DNA of 64,000 nucleotides from G963664935 sp963664935 (GTDB lineage Bacteria; Pseudomonadota; Gammaproteobacteria; Methylococcales; G963664935), in NCBI GenBank assembly GCA_963664935.2, contig CAXXSE010000006.1, positions 496,001 through 560,000 on the forward strand, given 5' to 3'. The translations under genes were made by a program, and so were the position numbers. A model generated the notes under the pieces. That model made no database searches, was not told the origin of the DNA, and saw only the letters and a program-made list of their open reading frames with translations. Below are positions 1 to 9,986 of the stretch, piece after piece (the first letter of the stretch is position 1; each line of letters begins with the position of its first letter).

Positions 1-1
1 T

Positions 2-1177
2 CTCACCGAAAATATAATCCATCTGGTACTGGCGCGCGCGCCGGATGCCCCTCCCGGTATTAAGGGGATTAGCCTGTTCTTAGTCCCGAAATACGTGGTC
101 AATTTCGATGGGAGCTTGGGTGAAAGAAAGAATATTTACTGCGGCTCAATCGAGCATAAAATGGGAATCAAAGCCTCTTCAACCTGCACCATGAATCTGG
201 AAAATGCGACAGGATACTTAGTCGGGACACTCCATAAGGGTATGCAGGCGATGTTTGTGATGATGAACAGCGCCCGTATCGGGGTCGGTATACAAGGCTT
301 AGGAATGGCCGAGGTCGCCTATCAGGGAGCGGTGGAATATGCTCGCGACCGGATTCAAGGCCGTGCGCTAACCGGAGCGAAATATCCCGACAAAGCCGCC
401 GACCCGATCATCGTTCATCCGGACGTTCGCCGTATGCTGCTGACTATGCGTGCGTATACCGAAGGCGGCCGTGCAATGAGCGCTTGGGTCGCCAGTTATC
501 TGGATAAATCGGAACGGGAACCCGACCCTAAAAAACGCGAACAAGCGGAAGAATTTATAGCACTGCTAACCCCCGTGGTTAAAGCATTTTTTACCGATAT
601 CGGTACGGAAGTAGCGAATCTCGGCGTTCAGGTCTTTGGCGGTCACGGTTATATCCGTGAGAATGGAATGGAGCAATACGCCAGAGACGCCAGGATAGCC
701 CAGATCTACGAAGGCACAAATGGCATTCAAGCTTTGGATCTGGTGGGTAGAAAACTGCCCCAGGGTACGGGCCGGTTATTACGCCGTTTTTTCCATCCGG
801 TCGACGCATATATTAATGAAAACCTTCAAGACCAACAGCTCGAACCCTTTATTCTTCCCTTATCGAAGGCCTTTGGCCGGTTGCAGAAAGCAACAGGCGT
901 TATAGCGCAAAGAGGCCTTGGTAATCCTGATGAAATAGGCGCCGCCGCGGTTGAATACCTTCGCCTATTCGGTTTGGTCGCCATGGCCTACATGTGGGTT
1001 AGAATGGCGCGGATCGCTCAAACCAAGCTGGAGACACCCGAAGCACGATTCTACCAGGCCAAGATCGATACGGCGCGATTTTATATGGAACACTTATTGC
1101 CGCAAACCAGCGCTTTGTTTTCCTCCATCATGGCCGGTTCAGGAACGATCATGAAATTTGATGAAGATGCCTTTTAG
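2..1177 (+). CDS. Acyl-CoA dehydrogenase, C-terminal part (gene starts before the window)
   Basis: Oxidises an acyl-CoA to the enoyl-CoA and passes electrons to ETF in the cytoplasm. The frame is open from base 2 and already reads family sequence (LTENIIHLVLARAPDAPPGI), so the GTG at 95 is internal and the true start lies upstream. The motif IYEGTNGIQALDLVGRKL is the conserved FAD/substrate-binding signature. About 150 residues follow it, matching the extra C-terminal domain of the ~600-residue FadE/DmdC-like class (acetyl-CoA dehydrogenase-like C-terminal domain) rather than the short 380-residue class. Ends with TAG at 1175. Substrate chain type cannot be read from this part; a DmdC-like methylmercaptopropionyl-CoA role is only one option. 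Confidence 0.88.
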   Translation, partial: LTENIIHLVLARAPDAPPGIKGISLFLVPKYVVNFDGSLGERKNIYCGSIEHKMGIKASSTCTMNLENATGYLVGTLHKGMQAMFVMMNSARIGVGIQGLGMAEVAYQGAVEYARDRIQGRALTGAKYPDKAADPIIVHPDVRRMLLTMRAYTEGGRAMSAWVASYLDKSEREPDPKKREQAEEFIALLTPVVKAFFTDIGTEVANLGVQVFGGHGYIRENGMEQYARDARIAQIYEGTNGIQALDLVGRKLPQGTGRLLRRFFHPVDAYINENLQDQQLEPFILPLSKAFGRLQKATGVIAQRGLGNPDEIGAAAVEYLRLFGLVAMAYMWVRMARIAQTKLETPEARFYQAKIDTARFYMEHLLPQTSALFSSIMAGSGTIMKFDEDAF

Positions 1178-1280
1178 AGCAAAATAACAAATACAAATTG
1201 ATTGTGAATCGTGTTGCGCTGGGGTAAAAAAAATTTTATTTTTCGTTTTAATCTTCGGGTTACTCACCACGGCGTTTTTC

Positions 1281-1979
1281 TTGGTGGGACCTATCCCCCA
1301 AGACCTCTCTTATCACCAGTTCGCCGACCAAAGATTGATTTGGGGTATCCCCAACTTTTTCAATGTTGTTTCTAATCTACCGTTTTTAATCGTCGGCCTT
1401 CAAGGGATCCGGTTTTGTCTAAAACAAAGACAATCGTCGGCCCTCCGCTCATGGCAAACGTTCTTTGTTGGCCTTTGTATGGTTGCTTTGGGTTCATCGT
1501 TCTATCATTGGTCGCCTAGCAGTAGTACTCTGGCCTGGGATCGACTTCCCATGACCATCAGTTTCATGGGGTTATTTATCGCTGTTTTATCGGAATCCAT
1601 ACACGATGATATTGAACGCCGCTATTTGACCGCCGTTATTTTGATAGGCATCGCCAGCGTATTTTACTGGCATTTCACCGATGATCTAAGATTTTATGCC
1701 GTGGTCCAATTCGGGCCGATGATCAGTGTTCCTATCGTATTATTGTTTTGTAAGAAGAGATATTCACACCGTCATTATTTGGGGTACGCGTTGATTTGGT
1801 ATGGTTTAGCGAAACTTTGCGAAATATATGATCATGACATCTATCAAATGGGCAATCAGGTTCTATGCGGCCATTCACTCAAGCATTTGCTGGCGGGTGT
1901 GAGTGTGTATTGCGTGTATCGGATGTTGTGGGTGAGAAGACTGTTTTCTCAATCGGAAACGACTTCATTCCGCCAATGA
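1281..1979 (+). CDS. Ceramidase/alkaline phytoceramidase-like integral membrane protein (CREST superfamily)
   Basis: Predicted multi-pass membrane hydrolase of the alkaline ceramidase group. Evidence is the N-terminal pattern GPIPQDLSYHQFADQR followed by IPNFFNVVSNLPFLIVGL, the motif SSFYHWSPSSSTLAWDRLPM and a C-terminal GHSLKHLLAGVSVY; the spaced His, Asp and Ser residues are the metal-site residues of CREST proteins. The start is unclear. TTG at 1281 cuts into what should be the first helix, while the frame stays open upstream through a hydrophobic stretch (about 1224-1280, VKKILFFVLIFGLLTTAFFL) that has no ATG/GTG/TTG. Either a rare start (ATT at 1233) or a base error near the A run at 1226-1233 is likely. 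Substrate unproven. Confidence 0.72.
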   Translation: MVGPIPQDLSYHQFADQRLIWGIPNFFNVVSNLPFLIVGLQGIRFCLKQRQSSALRSWQTFFVGLCMVALGSSFYHWSPSSSTLAWDRLPMTISFMGLFIAVLSESIHDDIERRYLTAVILIGIASVFYWHFTDDLRFYAVVQFGPMISVPIVLLFCKKRYSHRHYLGYALIWYGLAKLCEIYDHDIYQMGNQVLCGHSLKHLLAGVSVYCVYRMLWVRRLFSQSETTSFRQ

Positions 1980-2115
1980 TTATTTGGGACTGGTAGACTA
2001 AAAAAAGAGGTCCAGACCCTATTATACTTACCCCCCCCGTACAATTCGTTACCCAAACTACCCCTGGACTTCAACTATCTGGATTTCCTCTAGTCCTGTA
2101 TATATAATCATAGAG

Positions 2116-3260
2116 ATGAATCCTAGGTCTCGTATTCTCATATCTGGTGCCGGTGTTGGTGGTCTGGCTTGTGCGATGTGGTTGAGTCGCAAAGGATTTC
2201 GACCGGTGATTGTCGAACAAGCTGACTCTATTCGCGCAGGTGGTTTTTTGGTATCTCTATCGCACCACGCCTATCATTTCGCGGAACAGTTGGGTGTGAT
2301 GCCGCAATTGCGAGCACATGGCTGCGGCATCGACTCCTCAAGTTATCATGATAGCGTGGGGCGTACACTATTGAGTCTTCAATCCAGGGCGTTGTTTAGT
2401 GGCATGGATGTCATTCAGTTAATGCGTGACGATCTGGTGGCCATTCTCTATGAGCGCGCCAAGTCGGAAATCGATCTGCGTTTTGGTGATAGCATTCAGA
2501 CGTTGAACGAAAATAGCGATTATATCGACGTCGGTTTTGCCAGCGGTCGGCACGAAAAATATGGTGTGGTGATTGGCGCCGATGGACTGCATTACATTGT
2601 TCGCAAGCTGGCCTTTGATGACTCGGACATTACCTATCACCACCTGAATCTCAATTGTGCTGCGTTTCGTTTACCTAATATATTGAATTTACGGAATAAA
2701 TTTGAGACCCACATGCAGCGTGATCGTTATATGGCGGTGTTCAGTTCCGGCCACGGCGACCTTGGCGCGGTATTCGTATGGGCCTGCGATGAGCGTACCG
2801 TTACTTCCGGAGATGTGCGTCGTGAGATACTCCAGCAGGCGTTTAGCCGGGGAGATTCTTCGATTGAGACAGTGATTGAGCAGTGTCCTACGGATCATTC
2901 CATCTATATGGATTCATTGATGCAGGTTGAGGCCAAGCAGTGGTGTACCAAACGTGTGGTGATTATCGGTGATGCCGCGCACTGTCTTACATTGTTTTCG
3001 GGGCGTGGCGCGGGCGCCGCGTTTAATGGCGCCAGCCGTCTGGCTCAAGCTTTGGTGGAGCTTGAGCCGATCGATGCATTCGCGCGCTATCAGGCGGAGA
3101 TGCACCCGGTGATTCGAGCTATTCAACCGGCGACGCGTAGGCCGTACGCTGGTACGTGCCGCGCAGCCGCATCAATCACTTTATTCGGGACAATGCCTTG
3201 CGTTTACTGCCGAATGCATTGTTCCATACCTACTTCAAGTTCAAATACTCGAATATATAG
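2116..3260 (+). CDS. FAD-dependent monooxygenase, C-terminus frameshifted
   Basis: Class A flavin monooxygenase (PHBH fold). It shows the Rossmann GxGxxG in ISGAGVGGLACAMWLSRKGF, the DG motif in VVIGADGLHYIVRKL and the GD motif in VVIIGDAAHCLTLFSGRGAG. The uninterrupted frame runs to 3324, but from about 3137 it turns into unrelated sequence. The family-like C-terminus (VRWYVPRSRINHFIRDNALR, then LLPNALFHTYFKFKYSNI) lies in the frame 3141-3260 and ends at TAG 3258. Adding one G to the GG at 3140-3141 joins the frames and gives 381 codons. This is a sequencing slip or a recent one-base deletion. The next gene starts 10 bp after the corrected stop, which supports the corrected end. Substrate not recognisable. 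Confidence 0.75.
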
Positions 3261-3270
3261 ATCTCCGCGC

Positions 3271-4104
3271 ATGCGCCTCATTACCTTTACCATGGATGTT
3301 GAGGATCCACGTCCCTTACCATAGATGCCTAAGCGCTATGATCGAATGACCCGCAAGGTATTGGGAATGCTTGATTCTCTGGCTATTCATGGGACCTTTT
3401 TTATCGTTGGGTCGCTGGCGAAACAGGATCCGGTATTGGTACGAGATATTGCAAATGCCGGGCATGAAGTGGCGTTGCATTCCATGGATCACATCCCGTT
3501 ACCCAGGCAAAACCCAGATCAATTCCGCGCTGAAACTCTAGCTGCTCGGCAGTTGCTTCAAGACCAAAGTCACCAGGAAGTGCGCGGTTATCGTGCGCCG
3601 ATTTTCTCATTAACGCGCGATAGTCTATGGGCTACCGATATTTTGCGGGAACTCGGTTTCCAGTATTCGTCTAGTGTGTTGCCGGCGAAGAATCCGTTCT
3701 TTGGCTTTCCAGGGGCGCCAACCGCGCCATTTCGCTGGCCGTCCGGGTTATTGGAGATTCCGGTACCGATTACGCGGCTGGGACCGTTAGTGTTGCCCTA
3801 TCTTGGAGGCATCTATTTTCGTTACCTGCCGCAGTGCTTTATTAGGGCTCAATTGCGGCGTGCATCGGAATACGATGCCTTGTGGTTGTACAGCCATCCA
3901 TACGATTTTGATTCGGAAGAACCCCTGTATCGCATCAAAAACTGTTCTTGGCTGGTGAGTTTGTTGTTGTGGTTCCGGCGCGCTGGAACTTTGCAAAAGC
4001 TTGAGCGTTTATTAATAGACGATCCGAATATATCAGCAAGTGGACCATTCGCAACGGAGATTGCCTCCGGTGTCTATTCGGACGTAGCTACCTTTGTTCC
4101 TTAG
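3271..4104 (+). CDS. Polysaccharide deacetylase (NodB homology), interrupted by in-frame TAG at 3322
   Basis: Predicted carbohydrate esterase 4 enzyme removing acetyl groups from a surface or peptidoglycan sugar. ATG 3271 opens MRLITFTMDVEDPRP, where D-V-E-D is motif 1 with the catalytic Asp; after TAG at 3322-3324 the same frame continues MPKRYDRMTRKVLGMLDSL, then HGTFFIVGSLA, NAGHEVALHSMDH (motif 2 metal His residues, H-S-x-x-H) and RGYRAPIFSLT (motif 3). A start at ATG 3325 would lose the catalytic Asp, so the intended product is the 277-residue form. No frameshift is needed; only the TAG breaks it. Lies 10 bp behind the monooxygenase and probably in its operon. Confidence 0.8.
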
Positions 4105-4168
4105 TATGGAGCGAAGCAGATCGAACAGGGTTGTTGGCCAAATGAATTTGATCGTCCAGGTTAAGCGC

Positions 4169-5193
4169 TCAAATAATCAACGGCGCAACCAGTGGGCCTA
4201 TTCGATTTGCGAGCGGCACGGGTAGACGCCGCCAGATTTTAATCAAGGTTTTGAATGTTGGATTGTTAGGATTGATATCAGGCGTCTTGCGATCGCTAAT
4301 CAATCGCGTTTGATAGTGTAACGGTTTCGGCTTGAAACCCATGTTCTTTTTGAACGAATAAGCGCTGGTGCCTTTCATGCTGCGACCAAAATCAAAGCTT
4401 TTGTAGCCCGTTCAACCGCATGTCGCATTAGTGCCCAATACATAAACGGAAAAGCATTGGTGAGTCGTGCAGCGGGTAGGCCACCGCCGTAGAAAGGCAA
4501 TACTTCATCGCGAAAATAGAAATTCAGCACCGAACTAACCGGCAGATCCTGGTGGCAAACCGTCAAGACATCCGCGCGGTCCGCAAAAATATCTAGAAGG
4601 GTTTGGTAATAGCTGGCCGCGAAGGCCGGTGACCCCAAATTACGCATACTGGTGGAATAGAGCTTGAAAAATGGCTTTATCTGGCTGGAAAATTCGATAC
4701 CCAGATTTAACTTCATGGCCTTGCGGACTTCGGCACGTTGTTTACGCGGGACAAAGGCCAGTGTTTCCTCAGGGGGTTTTGGCAGCGCCTTGCGGAAGGT
4801 TGCATAAAGGTCGTTCTCCAGCCATTCGTCGTGTACGGTTTGCTGATTTCGACACTATACAAAGCCGACGCCGCGGCGCGTAGCTTCCTCAGCGGCGAGA
4901 TCCATTAACCGGGTTCGAACATCTGCCTCCTGGGCGATGGGGCCACCGTAAACGCCAAGCGGTATCGAAATTAGTGCACTACCAAAAGGTCGACGTTGTA
5001 CATGGAATAAAGGCAACAGACCACAGAAGCCAGCACCATCGGCGGCGTACAAATACACGGGTTCAAAGTGTGGAAAGCATCGAGTCATGACGTCACGCCA
5101 CTCGAACAGGTGATAGAACGTCGCCTCAGGCAGAGTTTCGACGGCGTCGTTCCAGGCCAGGCGTTGGTTGTTCCCGAGTATGCCAAACTTCAC
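4169..5193 (-). CDS. FemAB-like aminoacyl/acyltransferase (XrtA/PEP-CTERM-type), broken by TAG and a frameshift
   Basis: GNAT-fold FemAB-related protein as found in exopolysaccharide loci. GTG 5193 is the likely start: it overlaps the stop of the upstream methyltransferase gene (GTGA), and an ATG at 5247 would lie inside that gene. Readable blocks are EATFYHLFEWRDVMTRCFPH, GLLPLFHVQRRPFGSALIS, PLGVYGGPIA, FYFRDEVLPFYGGGLPAARL and SYAFKKN-like GTSAYSFKKNMGFKPKPLHY. An in-frame TAG (complement of 4855-4857) sits in FV-stop-CRNQQ, where relatives have Glu; the frame continues normally through EWLENDLYATFRKALPK. A second break at the AAA of 4394-4396 (missing one base) separates AVERATK from SFDFGRSMKG. 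Restoring one base gives 342 codons, a normal family length. Converges with the deacetylase gene. Confidence 0.78.
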
Positions 5194-5882
5194 TCCGGTT
5201 TCTCCATAACCATAACCAACGAAGCTCCAAATACCCGGGCTAGCCAACTATTTGTGGCTACCCGGTCCACCGCCAGCATCGGCAACGTAACAGCCTGATT
5301 ACGACAATGCAGACCATTCTGTTTCGCAAACCCTTCCAGCTCGCTCATCGGGTGGATGTACTGTGGGAACTTAGGGGCGCCTCGCAGGCGATCTACAAGC
5401 TGGAAGAACACGGCCGCGTTGCGATGTAATAGCGATTGTCCGTGGCGCCAGAATAATACGAGCTGCCCACCAGGTTTGAGTATCCGGGCGATTTCCCGCA
5501 CGAATCGTTGGGTATCCGTCTTAGTTTGCTGATTCAGAAATTGACAGTTGATAATTTGTCCGATACTTTGGTCGGCGAACGGTAGCCTGAAACCATCTCC
5601 ACGGATGACAGGCAGACCATTCTGGTTTGCATCCAAACAGGCTTGGGTATTGAAATCGACGCCCACGACGGCAACATCCCAAGCCAGCATTGGCTCGATC
5701 ATCAATCCGGAACCACAAGCCACGTCGACGATGGGGCTGGGCTGGTGGCGTAGATAAGACAATACTTGCCGTTGCTCGCGTCGAAAAAAAAATTGAATTT
5801 GATAGCCGTTGGCCCCGGCGCCTCTTTGTCCAAAGCGGTGACGAATATGACCGTAGAGCTTGTCGATATTTTTATCAGCCAT
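5190..5882 (-). CDS. Class I SAM-dependent methyltransferase
   Basis: Methyltransf_11-type enzyme of 230 residues. Motif I is PIVDVACGSGLMIEPML near residue 50, an acidic end of strand 2 follows (VVGVDFNTQACLDAN), and the post-motif region ARILKPGGQLVLFWRHG is typical. No membrane segment is seen. It overlaps the FemAB-like gene by 4 bp (GTGA), so the two are translationally coupled and probably act on the same surface glycan or lipid intermediate. The acceptor cannot be inferred. No frame defects in this gene, unlike its neighbours. Confidence 0.8.
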   Translation of the reverse strand: MADKNIDKLYGHIRHRFGQRGAGANGYQIQFFFRREQRQVLSYLRHQPSPIVDVACGSGLMIEPMLAWDVAVVGVDFNTQACLDANQNGLPVIRGDGFRLPFADQSIGQIINCQFLNQQTKTDTQRFVREIARILKPGGQLVLFWRHGQSLLHRNAAVFFQLVDRLRGAPKFPQYIHPMSELEGFAKQNGLHCRNQAVTLPMLAVDRVATNSWLARVFGASLVMVMEKPE

Positions 5883-6011
5883 CTATTAAATTACTATTCA
5901 TTCAGCCAGTGTGTCCGAATCGAGGTAGCGCCAAACAGAAACCAGTAAAAAAAACAGGAACGGAAAAATAATCAAATTAATGCGCACAAAAATACTAATG
6001 GCCACCGCCAA

Positions 6012-6862
6012 CTATAGCGATATCCCCATCCCAGCCAAAATGGTTGCTAGGCCCGCCTCACCGATCCCAAGACCACCGATGGTCTGAATAGGGATTACGG
6101 CGATAAAATTATACGCGGCACTGGCGGCTATTGCCTCGCTCAGTACGAGTGGCGCCGATACCGCCGAAAACAATAGTGTGATTGCTGTCAGGGTACATAG
6201 CCACTTCAATGAAGTTAGTACTAAGCCTTACGGTTGAGGCCCGCTTTGCAGCTGTGTCGACGCCAGACCCGAGCCTGCAATACGATACGAAGCAGAGATC
6301 GGCGTCGTGTCCGGCGTTCGGGAACACCTTTGTGCATCAGGAATGACGCCAATACGCTCAGAACTTGCTCTTGGTATAAAACACATAATAGAGCACAGCT
6401 AACGACGCCGAGGGACACCAACGCCGATAATAATGGCGGCAATATCTGAATGGCTATGAACAGCGCGGCCATAAAAAGGCTGCCCAACACTACGATATCG
6501 AACAAACGCTGCGAGATAATACTCATTACAGCCGCGCCGCGTTTCTGAGCTAACAGTTTCTCCAGCACCACAACAGCGGCAAACTCACCCAGGCGGGCCG
6601 GTAGCAGCACATTCAATACCGAATACCAAGCATTAGCGAGCAGTGCGTCAGTCATCTTGGGTTGGCCGCTGCAAAATAGTCGAATGCGCTGTGCGGTCAT
6701 TACACCTTCGCCAAGTAATAGGCCCATCGCCAGCAATAGAAATTCGATGCGAATCCGCGCGAGCATGGCGACAAAGCGTGGAATGTCGAGTTGGGAGACA
6801 ACCAGTGCCAGCAATAGCAAGCTGAAAGATGACGCGACCAGCCATAAGCGAGCCGAACCCAT
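6012..6862 (-). CDS. Lysylphosphatidylglycerol synthase-TM/UPF0104-like flippase, frameshifted
   Basis: Polytopic membrane protein of the LPG synthase transmembrane (AglD/UPF0104) group, often placed with glycosyltransferases. Start ATG 6862 reads MGSARLWLVASSFSLLLLAL; the core contains VLLPARLGEFAAVVVLEKLL, and the C-terminus IPIQTIGGLGIGEAGLAT is the most conserved family motif. The first frame stops at 6221; the conserved C-terminus lies in another frame ending at TAG 6012. Inserting one base in the CC at 6226-6227 joins them (RKGLVLTSLKWL) and gives 284 codons. The apparent N-terminal extension to 7153 is a shadow of the upstream glycosyltransferase gene. Begins 20 bp after that gene's corrected stop. 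Confidence 0.75.
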
Positions 6863-6882
6863 CTTGATACTGGAAAACAGAT

Positions 6883-8252
6883 TCACCGAGCTGTGATAGC
6901 CGGCCAGTGAGGTTTCCAGTGGCGACGAATTATTCCGTGTATGACCCATCCCCAGCCCATCGAATACAGTGGCACTAATGGCAGGTTGTAACGCGTGACA
7001 CTGGCCGAGATCGCAGCATACATTGCCACCATAAGCCAGGCTGGCAGGCTGATCAGCAACAAATGATAGCGACCTTCGCGGAGGCACTGGATCAGAAGCG
7101 CGGCATAGGCGAAGAAGCCAATGATGCCCAGTACTTGCGCACAAATAAGCCACGCCAGATCAGTGCCATGGATACTATCGTGTGCTTAATCGGATTGCCA
7201 AGGATTTCGGTGCGCAGCCAATACCCGACGATTTCTTCGCGAGGCCTACGGGCCAATTCCGGTTCCAGAATTTCAGGTACCGCGATGGAGAAAAAGGACC
7301 CCTCCGATCTAGTTATCAATCGTTGGTAGCTGTTCTTGGGCAATAAATATTTGGCGAGCTTGTCACCGAAATCAGGAACCCAATAAATTAACGAGGCTCC
7401 CCATTCGCTTGGTGTCATCCGGTTATAGGAAAGCCGATACGCCAAAATAGTCTCCGCGTAACCGCCACCGGTTAACGACCAGCTATCTAATTGTTGATGA
7501 TTACGCCACATCCAGGGGCTTATGGTAAAGCTAAACGCGATTGCTCCAATCAATATCGCGGTTATGCCTCCAGAATTTTTCCGGAATACCAGTAAACCTA
7601 TGCTGATAGTCGCAATCGTCAGCGACAGGTAAAGGTATTCCGGTCGTATCAAGGTAAGCAGCCCAAGCGACAGTCCAATCAGTGCCGCCCACCGTTTGCG
7701 GCGCTGGCGTAGGTAGAGTAGGAGCCCTATTTGCAAGCTGATACAGCCAGGAAAAATTAATACTTCGGTCAGGATGCGTTGCGCGTAGCTGGTATAAGCC
7801 ATCGACAGCAATGCACAGAGCACCGCCAGGATCGCCTGACCACGATGATCGAACAACAGACGTACTAGTAGCCACAGCAATAGGGTGGTCAACCAGACAA
7901 TCAGATATTGGGCCGCTACCAGGGTTTGATAGTGCAGCGGGCAGGTTTTTTCGAGAAGTGGGTCGGAACGCGCACAGGCCAGGCTGTCGGCGAGTTTTTG
8001 GTCAAGGATAACGAGTGCGGCGACAAACATCGGGTACAGCGGTGCATTGGCATTTCCGGGCACAATGGTTCGCGACCCGTCCTCGGGCGTCAGACCAAAC
8101 ACGCCGTATTGAGCCAGATGCAACACATAGTCGGTATAGCGTAGCGCATCATTGTGCGGACGCCTAGTCTCAGGCGACAGAAAAAACAGAACACATAGCA
8201 GCAACGCCAAGAGCAATCCAGCGTTACGTATTTCATGTTTACGGAAGGTCAC
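6883..8252 (-). CDS. ArnT/PMT-like membrane glycosyltransferase, frameshifted near the C-terminus
   Basis: GT39/GT83-type integral membrane glycosyltransferase, expected to use a polyprenyl-phosphate sugar on the outer face of the inner membrane. GTG 8252 overlaps the preceding TAG by one base (TAGTG). The protein has about ten hydrophobic helices, a first periplasmic loop with acidic residues (RRPHNDALRYTDYVLHL) and an LIRPEYLYL motif. The annotatable frame ends at 7092, but the natural C-terminus (IIGFFAYAALLIQCLREG through MGWGWVIHGIIRRHW) is in another frame ending at TGA 6883. One extra base in the CCC at 7127-7129 restores KYWGIIGFF and gives 457 codons. The donor sugar and acceptor are unknown. 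Confidence 0.72.
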
Positions 8253-9210
8253 TAGTCGAGCAGGGTATGCAAGGCCGTACGCGGCTGGTTGTCGATATCA
8301 AACCCGATGGCGGATAATGATAGTTGCAGACCAATGATAATTGGCAAGGCAGCCAACATCACAGTACCCGCGGTGGCCCCTATGCCGGTGACGGCGCTTT
8401 CATGCCAGCTGCTGATTCCGAACCAGGTCCCGAAGATAAGAAGTAGCGGTCCGAGAAACCATTCGATAGAAGCAAGGTGAAAGTCACGCAGAAAATAGTT
8501 GTAAAAGATGCGCACGGAAAAATTACGTAGGTGTTTAATCGCAAAGAGTGGAATGACCTTGCTCACACGCAACTGGCTTTGCTCGTCCCGATAAACCGCG
8601 CGTTCGGGTATGTCTTGAACCACACCACGTAATGTAGACAGATGGAAGAGCATATCACTTTCAAATAAGTAGCCCCTGTGTAGCTTATACAGCGGTAGTA
8701 AACACAATACACGGGCATGAATTGCGGTGTAGCCGTTGGTGGGGTCGAAGTTGCGCCAGTAGCCTGTCGATAGCATGCTCAGGAACGACAAGGCTGCATT
8801 GCCAAACACACGACGCTTGGGCATGCGATCCAGATTATGCAGCAAAAAAACCGATTGCCTTTCGTGTAATCGGCATGTCCCAAAACAATAGGGCGCACAA
8901 AGCGCATGATCGATTCCGGATTCATTTGGCCATCGCCGTCGATTTTTACCACGATGTCGGCATTGTCATGCATTGCCTGCCGATAACCCGTTACCATCGC
9001 ACCGCCGACGCCTTGATTGCTTTTGTGGCGCAATACCAACACACGCTTATCACTGCAATTTTCTTCGATATAGTCACCGGTCTGATCGGGACATGCGTCA
9101 TCCACGCAGTAGATTCGAGTGACCGAATCCGGAATACGGGCAAGAGTGCCCATGATCTTGTTACGTTCGCGGTAACAGGGTACGACAACGACAATGTTCA
9201 AGTCCGACAT
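8252..9210 (-). CDS. GT2 family glycosyltransferase (DPM1/ArnC-like), frameshifted at an A7 run
   Basis: Cytoplasmic-facing GT-A glycosyltransferase that likely loads a sugar onto polyprenyl phosphate for the next gene's product. Motifs: VVVVPCYRERNKI at the nucleotide site, YCVDDACPDQTGD, and KIDGDGQMNPE with the catalytic D-x-D. The second half has two hydrophobic helix pairs (FLGPLLLIFGTWFGIS; AALPIIIGLQLSLSAIGF) as in membrane-anchored dolichol-phosphate-sugar synthases. The frames split at the seven A's of 8844-8850; an eighth gives NRFFLLHNLDRMPKRRVFGN and a 320-codon gene. Start ATG 9210 overlaps the preceding TAA (TAATG). A frameshift in a run this long is a classic sequencing error. 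Confidence 0.8.
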
Positions 9211-9836
9211 TAAGAGACCTTTACAAATTCGCAGATACGAAACAGATGGGGTGGCACCACAAACGGCAGATTTCGTCGGCGCAGGGCGCGAAAACCACAG
9301 TTGCCAATTTTTTCGATAAGTTTGTCGATATTGGTGTGGTGATAATCGCCTTTGTCGCCGAAACCAGCGATTATTCGATCGATTTGGTAGACAAAATTCT
9401 CCCTAGGCCTTGAAACGATAAAGCGCCCGCCATCACGTAGCTTATCGGAAAACAGGGTCAGCCAGGGATCTAGGTCAGTGATGTGCTTCAATACATCGGC
9501 AGCGACGATGAGGTCGACGCTTTGGTCGTCGAGTTCCTCGACATTGCTAATAAATTGAGCTTTTAGGCTGCGGTTTTCGTTCAGACGATCAGCGTATTCG
9601 GGAAAGATATCGATGGCAGACACAGTACTTGCGGAGCGATTCATCTCCCGCAGGAATACGCCCGAACCACAACCAATTTCCAATATCGGTGTAGAGGCTT
9701 TTTGCGCCAATTGCACGATAATTTCGTAACGTTTCCACATTAACTAGGGTATAAGCAGGTTGGGATGTAGGTAGGACGGGATAGCCATCTCGTCCAAATC
9801 CTCCGGATCGACGCGTGCCACAGTATTGTTCTGCAT
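9210..9836 (-). CDS. Class I SAM methyltransferase, in-frame TAG in the N-terminus
   Basis: Methyltransferase with motif I in PILEIGCGSGVFLREMN, VSAIDIFPEYADRL after strand 2 and DGGRFIVSRPREN as the post-motif region. The simple start is ATG 9740, but the same frame upstream to ATG 9836 encodes MQNNTVARVDPEDLDEMAIP then SYLHPNLLIP, an N-terminus like those of methyltransferases in similar glycan loci, before TAG at 9744-9746 and LMWKRYE. From memory of relatives, Trp (TGG) is expected at the TAG, so one G-to-A change explains it. First gene of the leftward glycan series; translation is coupled to the GT2 gene by TAATG. Substrate unknown. Confidence 0.72.
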
Positions 9837-9927
9837 TTCCTGTTTGGTTACTCTGAGAATCACACAATCTCCTAATAAGCCCTATTAGCAGCTAGCGAAG
9901 TTTAACATCATATGGGTGATGGTGGTT

Positions 9928-9937
9928 ATGCTTAGCC
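9928..9937. repeat. Target-site duplication, left copy (ISAs1 element)
   Basis: ATGCTTAGCC directly abuts the left inverted repeat and is repeated exactly at 12983-12992 beside the right one. The sequence belongs to the interrupted IS66 element. Confidence 0.9.
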
Positions 9938-9986
9938 CAGGGCTATCGCATTAAAAAGGACTAGACATTTCGACTGATCTTTGGTA

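Noticed and set aside
6863..7153. N-terminal extension of the flippase frame
   Set aside because: This stretch encodes the C-terminus of the ArnT-like transferase in another frame, with proper membrane helices.
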